A DNA stretch of 64,000 nt, taken from Strix aluco. Taxonomy: Eukaryota > Chordata > Aves > Strigiformes > Strigidae. The notes below the pieces were generated by a model that was not told where the DNA came from, did no database searches, and was given only the letters and a program-made list of their open reading frames with translations. A program made the translations under genes and the position numbers. The stretch is from contig NC_133935.1 in the NCBI RefSeq assembly GCF_031877795.1, positions 71,690,303-71,754,302 on the forward strand, in the 5' to 3' direction. Shown here piece by piece: positions 38,001 to 48,309 of the stretch. Position 1 is the stretch's first letter. Each line of letters begins with the position of its first letter.

Positions 38001-41000
38001 TACTTCACCCTTTAGCCTCCACCTTGGTACAAAAGCATTTCAGTATCGCAGAGCACCTGGATTAACTGCATTGCTTGTCTTCTTGGAATGAGCATAGTTT
38101 TCTCCTTATAAGGGGCTTGGCTGCATGTCAAAAACTTGCATCCCGATGGCACTATAATCACTAGGTATGGAGACCTTTTCCAAGACCTGCACGCTGATCT
38201 GTAGCCAGATGCTATTTTCACCTCACTGCTGATGATCATGCAGAAACTGCTGATGAGCAGATCCAAAGCAGTACACTTCCTCCGAGTTCCTTTCCTTCCA
38301 TTATTAAATACCAGCAGATGGACTCAGCTTCAGGTTGTTTCCTGCCATGCCCAGGGCTCGGGGAGATGTGGGTCATCTTTAACCGCAAGCTGAACACAGC
38401 AGAACCCACCAGGCAAGAGCTCACAGGAGAACACATTGGTTAAAAAAAACACCCCAGAGGTCTCAGAGGTGCCCAGCTGAGCAATACTCTGGGTGATGAA
38501 GAGTTCCAGCTCCAGCACAGTGCAGCAATCCTTGTACCACATGGGGACGAGCAGCTCTTACCCATCCTTTGCACAGGAGCACATCACCCTCACAGCTCAA
38601 CAGGCTCCTGCACGTTACTCACTGCAGCAGCCAACAGTCAAGTGATGGTGACAGAGGTGCCTGATGCTCATTAAAAACATATACAATTAGACAGACTACA
38701 ATGTCGCTCTTCCTAAAGAGAGCATCAAAACCAACATCTGGGAAATGCACTTCAACTTCATCCCCTGCAAGGGCTTCCCTTTAAATATTTTAACAGTCTC
38801 ACTCATCAGCTGTATTTCAGCAACAAATGAACAGAGGAAAAGGGCTTTTAGGTCACCTCAGCCACATCAATAGTAAAGGAAAATTGAGACCAAGAGTCCC
38901 CTCAGCCAAGACTGGCCTGGCCCAGCACAGTCTCCCTGGCTCTGCAGACTTAGCCTCCAAAAAGGAGAGACCAGGTAGTTCCTAAACTTCAGGAACTACA
39001 CAAAAAAAGTATAAACTGTTAAATTAGACAGAAAGTTACCCTAATAAAAGAGGATAAATGATGCAGGACAGCCGAGACTCCCCTCTGTAATGGTGCCCCT
39101 CTCTCATCATGGCTGCTCTCACGACCTTGGCACAAAGCACAGTGTGAGCCACACAGTCCTTCCCGCGCAGAGCTGGCTGATTGAAAATATAATGGATACA
39201 GTAAAGTGTGGAACAGGGTGGAAATGAGGGTAATGGCCTAAACAAGAACTCTGTTTTGCTAAGAGAAAAGTTCAGTTTTTGACTGAAGCCTTTCTGGCTG
39301 TTGCCACAGGAGAGAAAAGCAGGTCCACTTCCACTTCTCTCCACCCACCAGCGGCTTGGGGTTGGCACTGGCCCAACATGCCAGTGGCCAGAGGTGCAAA
39401 GCCCAGGTGTTTCTGTCACTTGTCCCAGCTGGGACAAGCTCGAGCATGAGGGGGTGATGACTCTCCTGGCCAAGAGCAATGACTTGTGTCAAGTCAGGAG
39501 TTGCAGAGGGGCAGCACCTTGCTCTGACTGCCCTCAGTGCTGGGGTTATGTGAGGTGCCCCATCCCACATCCCCGTACAGCTGTGTAGGAGCCTGAAGCT
39601 CAGTGTGGGCACCTCCAACCAGTTGCTAAAGCCAGCAGAGCAGCACAAGCTGGGCTTGGAGGAGCCATCAAGCTTGCGGGCACTGTGAGGGTCCTCCAGG
39701 CCGAAAAACTTCGGCAGCTCTGTCCATCTGGACAACTGCCCACCACAGGAGCTATAAAACACCTATGTTTGGGATTTAATCCCTCTTGGAGATCCAGCTT
39801 TGCCAGAAATCAGAAGTCTGGGTGAGTTTGTCACCACTGTGCCCTCCTCGACACAGCATGTGGCATCTCCCACCAGGCACTCAGATCTTCTCTCCCCAGC
39901 TGATCTGTTTCTGAGCAATCTGATGCGATTGATGAAATGACACTGCTGAAAGCAACGGAAAAGTGTCTTTCATCAGGCCTTTCTTAACAGTAATAAAAAA
40001 GATCTAATTCCTAGAAAAAAGAACTTAGAACTAACTGAAACCTGGCACCTATATTTTGATTTTATATTCTCCAGCAAAAACGTTAGCAGCAAGGAGGACT
40101 ATAACACAGTGTCATAAAGTGTCTCAGCCATAGAGTAACATGAACAGCTTATAAAGCACTTTGTGTGATGTCTTTTCACATGGAGCTTACAGATCAGCTT
40201 CCCAGAGCAGTCACAGGAAACTCGCAGCATCAGCAGTGCCTCAGGCCACAGGTAGTGCCAAGGGACAAGCCACAATCAAACAGTCCCCACTCCAGTCTGG
40301 TGCCGGTCAGCTCCATGACTTGAAGAGCTGATGTTTTTGAAAAGCAAAGGAGAGAAATCATAAAGACCAAGGTAAATACAGCAAATGTTGAAATTGCTGG
40401 AACCAGTGCAAGGACACAGATCTGGGTGTGTTTAACAGCAAGATAGTATTTTCTTCACAGAGTAATGGTATGGGGGCATAAGAGGAGCAGGACACACCCC
40501 ATCTGAGAATGCGAGTTACTGTATCAAGTGTTAGAAACTGTGTATGCCTGAGAAAAATTCTCATGCAGGTGTTTGTCAACAGGGATCTGGGAAGCCTAAG
40601 CTTCCCCTGGTAGCTGCCGCTGCTGGGTCTGCATGCAGCTTACAAGTCAAGGATGAGATTTTTTGCAAAGATTCAAGACACCAGCACCACCAGCAACTTC
40701 CTTTTCACACAGTCTCACAACCCGATCCTGTATCTACCTGCATTTTATGCCAATCCATGTCTGAAACTCTGAAGCTAGGTCAAGTATAAGTCTACCCAAA
40801 CTGCACTTTAAAGCAATGATGAGCACTGGGCACAGGGGAAAAAGAGAGAGCACTGTGTTTCTTTGGGGGAGCTGCAAGGAATGAGATAAAACCATTTCTG
40901 CCAGTTATTCTCCTCACCCCCTTTTGCTAAAGGAGGCACTGCAGCTTCCTTCTGGCAAAAACTCAGTCCAGGCTGAACTCTCTAGAAGTCAAATTTCCCA

Positions 41001-41024
41001 GCAGATTTAACTAAAAAGTGATTA
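35040..41024. other. Intergenic DNA, nothing recognised
   Basis: Contains a two-unit tandem (CCATTAAATCATTA at 36217 and 36232), a 20-base T run at 37141-37160, and a somewhat GC-richer part at 37200-39700. That part has several overlapping open frames (up to 167 codons, 39259-39762 minus) with no recognisable family. I specifically looked for ceramide kinase motifs on the plus strand and saw none. Confidence 0.45.
37141..37160. repeat. Poly(T) run
   Basis: Twenty uninterrupted T residues. Read on minus this is a poly(A) tract, but no retrocopy is recognisable upstream of it. Confidence 0.9.
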
Positions 41025-42242
41025 CTGAGTACCATCATACAACACGTGCGGGACAACCAGATGATCAGGCCCAGTCAGCATGGGTTTATGAAAGGCAGGT
41101 CCTGCTTGACAAACCTGATCTCCTACAACAGGGCGACCTGCTTATTGGATAAGGGAAAGGCTGTGGATGTTGTCTACCTTGACTTCAGTGAGGCCTTTGA
41201 CACCATTTCCCACAGCATTCTCCTGGCAAAACCAGCTGCTCGTGGTTTGGATGGGCACACGCTTTGCTGGGTAAAAAACTGGCTGGATGGTCAGTCCCAA
41301 AGAGTTGTGGTGAATGGAGTTAAATCCAGTTGGCGGCCGGTCACAAGTGGTGTCCCCCAGGGCTCAGTTTTGGGGCCACTCCTGTTCAATATCTTTATTG
41401 ATGACCTAGACGAGAAGATCGAGTGCACCCTCAGTAATGTTGCAGACGACACCAAGTTGGGTGGGAGTGTTGATCTGCTCGAGGGTAGGGAGGCTCTGCA
41501 GAGAGATCTGGACAGGCTGGAGCGATGGGCTAAGGCCAGCTGGAGGAGTTTCAATAAGGCCAAGTGCCGGGTGCTGCACTTGGGCCACAACAACCCCCAG
41601 CAGCGCTACAGGCTTGGGGAGGAGTGGCTGGAGAGCTGCCAGTCAGAGAGGGACCTGGGGGTGTTGATTGACAGCCGGCTGAACATGAGCCAGCAGTGTG
41701 CCCAGGTGGCCAAGAAGGCCAATGGTATCCTGGCTTGTATCAGAAACAGCGTGGCCAGCAGGGACAGGGAAGTGATCTTACCCCTGGACTCGGCACTGGT
41801 GAGGCCGCACCTCGATTACTGTGTTCAGTTTTGGGCCCCTCACTACAAAAAGGACATTGAATTACTCGAGCGTGTCCAGAGAAGGGCAACGAAGCTGGTG
41901 CAGGGTCTGGAGCACATGTCGTACGAGGAGCGGCTGAGGGAACTGGGGTTGTTTAGTCTGGAGAAGAGGAGGCTGAGGGGAGACCTCATCGCCCTCTACA
42001 GCTACCTGAAAGGAGGTTGCAGAGAGCTGGGGATGAGTCTCTTTAACCAAGTAACAAGTGATAGGACAAGAGGTAATGGCCTCAAGTTGCACCAGGGAAG
42101 GTTTAGACTGGATATTAGGAAGTATTTCTTTACAGAACGGGTTGTTGGGTGTTGGAATGGGCTGCCCAGGGAGGTGGTGGAGTCCCCATCCCTGGAGGTG
42201 TTTAAGAGTCACATTGACATAGCGCTTAGGGATAGGGTGTAG
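41025..42242 (+). CDS. CR1 ORF2 C-terminal part (reverse transcriptase)
   Basis: The frame is open from the truncation point to the natural CR1 stop (TAG at 42240), about 405 codons, and has no start of its own. Numbered from the GTG at 41046: motif A is [12 protein letters not shown] (41-52), motif [15 protein letters not shown] (101-114), and motif C VADD (132-135), where CR1 usually has an aromatic residue before ADD. The thumb and connection follow, with HLGHNN and [20 protein letters not shown]. The C-terminus is [13 protein letters not shown]. The endonuclease and RT N-terminus are missing, so it cannot retrotranspose by itself. Confidence 0.85.
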   Translation: MSTIIQHVRDNQMIRPSQHGFMKGRSCLTNLISYNRATCLLDKGKAVDVVYLDFSEAFDTISHSILLAKPAARGLDGHTLCWVKNWLDGQSQRVVVNGVKSSWRPVTSGVPQGSVLGPLLFNIFIDDLDEKIECTLSNVADDTKLGGSVDLLEGREALQRDLDRLERWAKASWRSFNKAKCRVLHLGHNNPQQRYRLGEEWLESCQSERDLGVLIDSRLNMSQQCAQVAKKANGILACIRNSVASRDREVILPLDSALVRPHLDYCVQFWAPHYKKDIELLERVQRRATKLVQGLEHMSYEERLRELGLFSLEKRRLRGDLIALYSYLKGGCRELGMSLFNQVTSDRTRGNGLKLHQGRFRLDIRKYFFTERVVGCWNGLPREVVESPSLEVFKSHIDIALRDRV

Positions 42243-42325
42243 TTGGGAACTGCCAGTGTTAGGTTAATGGTTGGACTGGATGATCTTCAAGGTCTTTTCC
42301 AACCTAGATGATTCTGTGATTCTGA
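41025..42325 (+). mobile_element. CR1 LINE, 5'-truncated, young-looking
   Basis: The element starts abruptly at CTGAGTACCATCATACAACA (RT fingers). It runs through the rest of ORF2 and a short 3' UTR (GGACTGGATGATCTTCAAGG) to the terminal GATTCTGTGATTCTGATT octamer repeats at about 42325. About 1.3 kb of a roughly 4.5 kb full-length element remains, the usual result of incomplete reverse transcription. It lacks a long target-site duplication, as is normal for CR1. Its unbroken frame makes it the least decayed CR1 in the window. Confidence 0.95.
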
Positions 42326-43224
42326 TTAACCAGCTAAAGCAGGCAGGAGCACTCACAGCCTTGCAGTATTACAGATTCCAGGTGATGCGAGAGAAGTCTT
42401 GCAGCAACAGGAGCACCCGAGTGGTGTCACCACCTCCCAAGGTGGCCCTTGGCCCTGCGCCAGCATAGGGCGGCTGGAGACAGCTTTGGGAACTGAAGTG
42501 GGGTGAGCTGCAGGAGCACCATGGCTGAGCTAACGGCCCAGCCAGGCTATTGGCATGGAAAAAGAAGGCCCTACCTTCATGCAAAGGCATCTGCTGTGGA
42601 CTGAAAGGTAAGTTTTGGGCCTGTTTGTCAGTGCACACAGCTACATGTCCACAGGCACAGATGCAGAAAGAAGAAGGTAAAGCTGGAGAGTAACATGATC
42701 TAAACCAAAACAAACCCTTTTTTATTTAAATTTAACAATATCCAAGATCCTTACTCGTGATTTTTAGGATGAGAACATACTACCCCAGAGATAACAAGTC
42801 TTCTGCTTCTTCTGCACTGGGGTTCTGAGGCAGCCACCTGCACTTGCCCCTGGCTTCCAAAAGGGACAAGCCCAACTCAGCACATCCCCTGAGACAATGT
42901 TCTCAAACAGAAAGCCCATGACCTCTCCTGGTTGGGCTTTCTGGCTCCCCTCCAACCATCACTGCTCTGATTGCAACAGCCCCAAAAATAGATGAGCAAC
43001 TGCCCCCCCCTCCTCACCTTCTTTTTGCCAGCTCTGGTTGAAGTTTTGAGAGGAGCAGGGTAAAAGTCAGTGCTTGAAAGAATCCGAGTTAGCAGATTAA
43101 ACGTAGCTCTAACAACAGCATACCGACTCTTAAGTATTTGCACAATCAGGTTTTGTGCAGAGTTAACTTGTACACATAGACACTTTTAGGTCAGTTTCTT
43201 TGCATTATTCTTTAATATTATAAA
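42326..43224. other. Intergenic DNA, nothing recognised
   Basis: Short spacer between a CR1 and a solo LTR. A 114-codon open frame on minus (42369-42713) is Cys/Ser/Pro-rich and unrecognised. Confidence 0.5.
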
Positions 43225-43228
43225 CTCA

Positions 43229-43589
43229 TGTCCTGGTTTAACCAGGATAGGGTTGAGTTTCCCCAGCAGTGGGGGGGGAGCTCTAGCCGGGTTATTCAGA
43301 TACCATGCAGACGTCACATCCTGGCAGGTCACATTTTCCTGGTGGGAGCGCGGTGCACTCGTGGTTTTGTACATCGTGCTTCAAACTGCTGTATTTGGTA
43401 GCTATTTTGCTCTGTTTATTGCCATCACTATTACTGTTATTGTTATTGTTGTTGTTTGTTGTGTTGCTGTTGCATTGTTGTATTAAACCTTTCCTTATTT
43501 CAGTCTTGGGGCTTTGTATTTCACTCCCTTTGTGGGGGAGGGGCAGCGGCCGCGTGGTCTCAGACCCCGGCAGGGGCTAAACCACCACA
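43229..43589 (+). mobile_element. Complete solo LTR of an endogenous retrovirus
   Basis: A 361-bp LTR starts TGTCCTGGTTTA and ends TAAACCACCACA. The two ends are inverted repeats matching at 10 of 12 positions. It is flanked by the 4-bp direct repeat CTCA (43225-43228 and 43590-43593), a target-site duplication. The polyadenylation signal ATTAAA is at 43482, followed by a G/T-rich stretch (CAGTCTTGGGGCTTTG), which fixes plus orientation. A GTT-rich simple repeat lies at 43430-43480. No internal gag/pol/env sequence is attached, so it formed by recombination between two LTRs. The open frames inside are incidental. Confidence 0.85.
43482..43487 (+). terminator. LTR polyadenylation signal ATTAAA
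   Basis: A common AATAAA variant within the solo LTR, followed within 40 bases by G/T-rich sequence. It marks the end of R in this LTR. Confidence 0.55.
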
Positions 43590-43593
43590 CTCA

Positions 43594-46500
43594 GGACCAC
43601 CCTTTAATGTTTATCCAATTTATATTCAGAAGTTACCTCTGAAATCTGAAGGACATAGCAAAATGGGAAAGGGGAACATAGAGGCAATTGTATGTATCAG
43701 CTCCATTACGGACACCAAAAACACACCTGCAGGTGCAGATCCAAGGGCAGCTAAGCCAGCCTGTAACAGCTTGCTGTGCTGGAAAGGGAGACTGCTCCTC
43801 TCATTGCTCTCCAGTCCTCTGCTGGGCTCCTGCCATTTTAGGAAGGTTTGGTGAGCCCTAGTGCTGGCATAAGGTAGGTGGCAGGAGGCAAGGAGCTCTT
43901 AGTTTGGCATGAAAACATTGTCAGCTTAAAATGTTTGCTTGAGCAGAGGCCAGAGTTTGGGTTTTTCAAGAAGGTGTTTACCCAGTTGGACCTGGAGCCT
44001 GGCACACCTGTAGAAGTAGGTGTTAAAGGGCTCCTGTCATCTACAAGTAAGAAGCAAGCTGTATGGTGCACAGCAAGTCTTCACTGAGCAGTCCAGCTTG
44101 TCATAAATATAAAATGATAAACCTACTCAAATAGTATGAATAAATTTTAAGCATGAGTTAGTAGAGCAGTAAGTCCAGGTTGTTTGCTGAGGCCCTATAT
44201 ATGATTTTTTTGTGTGTGCTTATTTTCCCTAAAAGTCACATAATACAACTGATACTTGCTATACTATGACCTTGCATGAAGACCATGGTGGTCATATTTG
44301 AAAATGGCTGTTAGGGCAATATAATAAATCCACATTCATCACATAAACATTTTTTTATACAGTATTTTTTGGTATATTTAAAAGCAGAGTCTCAACATAT
44401 TCACACGTCTTGAAGACAGCATCTCCCCTCCTTTTCCAAAAGCCCTTCTGAACTCTGCTCAGCCACAGATGGTGGGGGGAGCACCCACAGCCATCACAAG
44501 TCCAGTTTTGGACTCAAAGCTGCCTGTCCCCCCCATCCCATCTGTCCTCCCTTCCAGCAGACATGATTTCAGTCCTGCATCACCCAGACCAAGTCCAGGG
44601 CTTAACTCCCCTCTGCTGTGCTTTGCTTTTCTTGGAAAGTGCCCAGAGCCATTCATCTTGCAGAAGGATTTAAGCGCTGACACAGTCACCACCACTCTAT
44701 GCACTATGCAGTCAGAGTTGCTTATTTTGGGAAGTTGTAGAGGTCAAGGCACCAAGAGAAACAGTGTGAAGCTCCATCTATGCACAGGAAAATGGCTTTC
44801 TGAGGCACCCCCCCTGCCAGGAGAGCACTGTGAGCAACGATGATGCCCTGTGTAGCTTTGGAAACTTTCTTAGAGCATGTCCACTAACCAACACCATTCA
44901 CACGTTTACTGCAGGCATCCAGAACACAGGGTATTGCAAGGAAAACCTATTTGAATACAGAAAAGCTCTGCATTAATATACTATACCATACCCTCTGAGA
45001 CTAAAGAAAGGTAAATGCTACTGTTTATATATATATACTCCACAAAGAAATGTCCATTTGATCATTTCTTTTTTTTTTGCAAAGAGCTTCTTTTGTTCCC
45101 AAATGTTTCTCAGACTCATCTCTGCAAATTTATAGACCTGCATGACAGTTTTAGGGATTATTTGGTTTAGAAACAGCTAGTGTGAGTCTTATTCCTTATT
45201 CCTGTTGTGTGGCTGGTTAACGTTTCCGGTCAGAGGAGACTTTTCAAAAAGCAAAAATAACACTGAATAGAGTTGTTTGATTTACAGACTTTATACTAGG
45301 AGCACTCTTTCCCAAATACTGATCTGACCTAAAAAACTAGGGAGAGGATTTTCAGAAGGTCTTACTGACTTAGCTGTGAGAAGTTAAAAGTTCAACCTTG
45401 TGCTCAAGCATAGTATGGAGATGCCTAAGCAAATATTGCCTTAGGTTCAGTTCTTCCCAAACACCATTTTGCAGCAGGCAGCTACTTCTACATTTATTTC
45501 TCTACAGATATGTTTTGTTTGATATAGGCCTGCACCAGTAAGAAAACTGGCTTTGTCAAGAAGACATTGTCCACTTTGAAGAGCTTGCTTAACGGTTTCA
45601 AGAAGCATCATCTCCCTTCAATTGTGCGGGTCATCAGGAGCAAAGACATGACACATCAGTGTGAGAAAACAGAAGCCACTGAGTAATCTAAACCAGCAGA
45701 GATAGTAATTTAGCTCCAATTTACAGACAACAGAAGATGTAACAGGTGCAAGGCAGCTTTAGCGAACTGGTGACACCTCCATCAGGACATGGTCAGTCAG
45801 TATTTCTAAATAATCAGGACTGAAAGTATGAGGGTAGTTTTGTCAGAGGAAGAAAACTGGAACAATAAAGCAAAAAAACCCAGGTAAGAGGAAACAGAGG
45901 AAAGCTCTCAATTCAAAACTTGAGTAGTCACAGAGACAGCAAACCAGAAATTTGGGCAATTTAAGAATGAAAAAAAGAGCAACTTCTCTTCAGACATAAC
46001 TCAGCTTGAACTTTCAGCTAGACTGTAAGACAAAAGCCAGCCACAAATTACTAAATTAAGTGAGGATAAAGAGACATTTATGTTCTAGGCATGCAAGTGC
46101 TAGCAGGATTTTATCCATTCACATGAGATCATCCAGAGGTGAAATAAAGAGCAGGGGATAAAGAAAAGGGATGCAGTAGGCCAAATGGGCCAAGTGGTTT
46201 TGGAAGAGGGTTTGTATATGTACATGAGGAGAAGCAAGAAAAAAAACCAACAGAAAACAAATACAGAGAATTAGGGGAGGGTGAAGTGTAAGGCAGAAGC
46301 TATAAACAAATCTGGTATTTAATAGAAAAGCATAGTGAAAAAGCAAGACTGAAGGAAATCATTCTCCAAATGTGACTATTTTCCACAGAAATTGGCAAAG
46401 ATAGAGCTTTAGTGGAGGATGCAAAAGCAGAGATTTTGCCTAATTCACATTTCAAATAGGCTGTGAAGCTCACAAGGTACAGAAAAGAGACAGCTATTTA

Positions 46501-48309
46501 AACACAGAAACAGGTATTTACTTTCCCCTCATCTTCTCTCTCTGTCTCCCAACCAAATCCAACCTGGCCAAATACAGCATCAGTTCAGGCAAAACACATC
46601 AAAGACATGTTCACAACAACTACATCCTTGAGGCACTGCATTAAGCCAACTTAACTTTCAGAACATCCACAGCCCAGTGACGACACTGTTGCTGCAAGGA
46701 ACTGTTCCCTTTGCAATGACGACTTCCCAACACAGAACAGGAACCCCTCACATCTTTAATACCTTTTACTCATGATGTAGGAAAAATATTTGAAGGTCTG
46801 AGATGAGCTAATAATTAATGGGTAAAACATTTAGCTTATCCTAAAACTGTCTAAACAGAAATATAGTGAATCCAGGGATTCAGTAGAACTCAGACTTAAA
46901 GATTACACTTAAAAGTAACAGCAAAGAACCCCCTCCACTTCTGCAAGTTGAATGCTGTAACTGTCCTTTACCATTAATCCAGGTATTGCACAAAGCTATG
47001 CTTTTATCTGCTCTTCTGCATTAAGCCAGCGTGTGCTGGTGATACCCTGCAGACCGCCACCAGCATGTCTCCTTTCCTTGCACAGGCATTAGGGTTACAC
47101 GAAGAGCATGTAAACGGCTCGTTCAATTCAATTCTATTATGTTCATGTGATACTAAAGCAAGCTTGAGAAAGCAAGTGGCATTTTCAGGATGACTGTCCC
47201 CTCCTCCTAAGTACCATACAGTCTATAGCTGAAATGAGACTCCCAGGCTCCACACTCTCCCTTCCATGAGGCTTCAGGTAGGCAGGGTTGAATCCAATCT
47301 CTGAGTACTGCTGGAGATGCAACTTTTCTTGTACAAATATTTAATGAAAAATGCATTAAAGTAATAGAAGTGTGAAGTTAAGTATTGTCAGAACACATAA
47401 AATATCATCTTAAAAGCACCACTGCATTGCCAGATGCATCACTGCCATCATGACAAAACTAAATATTGAAATAAATAGAGCAGCACACATTCAGGACCGG
47501 AGCATCTGTCACAGACTGATCTATTTCAGCTGAGCAAAACACAGAGAGGAGCATTGTAGAGGCAAACAAATAGGTCTGGATTAGATGACGAGGCAGCTCA
47601 CTCCTGGTATTACATCCCTAACTGCAGACAAAGGCCTGTGTACCCAGTGAAAGCCAGCGCTGGGCAGCGAGCCTCCCTGGCATACACCACGGATAAAGAA
47701 GCCCTGCCATTTATCCCCAGCAGCGTTACAGGTTACACAGAAGCATAACCAAAGGCTCAGCAATTCGGTACATGTTGGTGTGACCAATGAGCTGAAGTGA
47801 TCGCAGATGCTGCAGAAGAACAGCCATATCTGGATGTGAAACGCTTCTGCTGAGCACACCTGCATACCTCTGGAGTGGTAAAGGGCTTATCCTTACTTCC
47901 AGTGTCCACCTGCAGCACAGTCTGCAGCTATTTGTTTCACAGAGGAGCTCTGACAGATATGACTTTTATGCACAGTCTCGTGTCACCCATGCCCTCCTGC
48001 AGTAGCAGCATCTTAGAAATCACTGGTTGCTTTTTCATCCCTTAAATTAACTGTATGATTACAAAGTGACAGATGTACTTACAAAGATCTAACCAAAAAT
48101 ATACATACACTCTCCAACGCATTAACAGGATTATTTAAAATAAAAACGTTCCTTGGGCTTCAAAAGCAGGGAGAAACAAAATCCACCTACCTCCCCCCCA
48201 GTGAAGGCCTTGAGGTGGCTATGAATCTGCCGAAAAGCACCAACTCACCTCACTCCAAGAAATAAGGCGTAGTTTTGACAGCTAAGTTATTAAAGTTTGT
48301 AAGAAGCAT
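43594..48309. other. Intergenic DNA downstream of GRAMD4
   Basis: AT-rich unique-looking sequence. Open frames up to 132 codons are unrecognised. In mammals the convergent gene CERK lies within a few kilobases of the GRAMD4 3' end. I saw no CERK-like exon here on plus. Confidence 0.45.

Noticed and set aside
39259..39762. 167-codon open frame on minus, overlapping a 147-codon frame
   Set aside because: Two frames of the same strand are open together in a GC-richer stretch, with no recognisable family in either.
41291..42212. Antisense and alternative-frame ORFs inside the CR1 at 41-42 kb
   Set aside because: They are shadows of the RT reading frame.
43253..43580. Short plus-strand frames with Val/Ile/Leu-rich runs resembling membrane segments
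   Set aside because: The hydrophobic run is the translation of the GTT/ATT-rich simple repeat inside the solo LTR.
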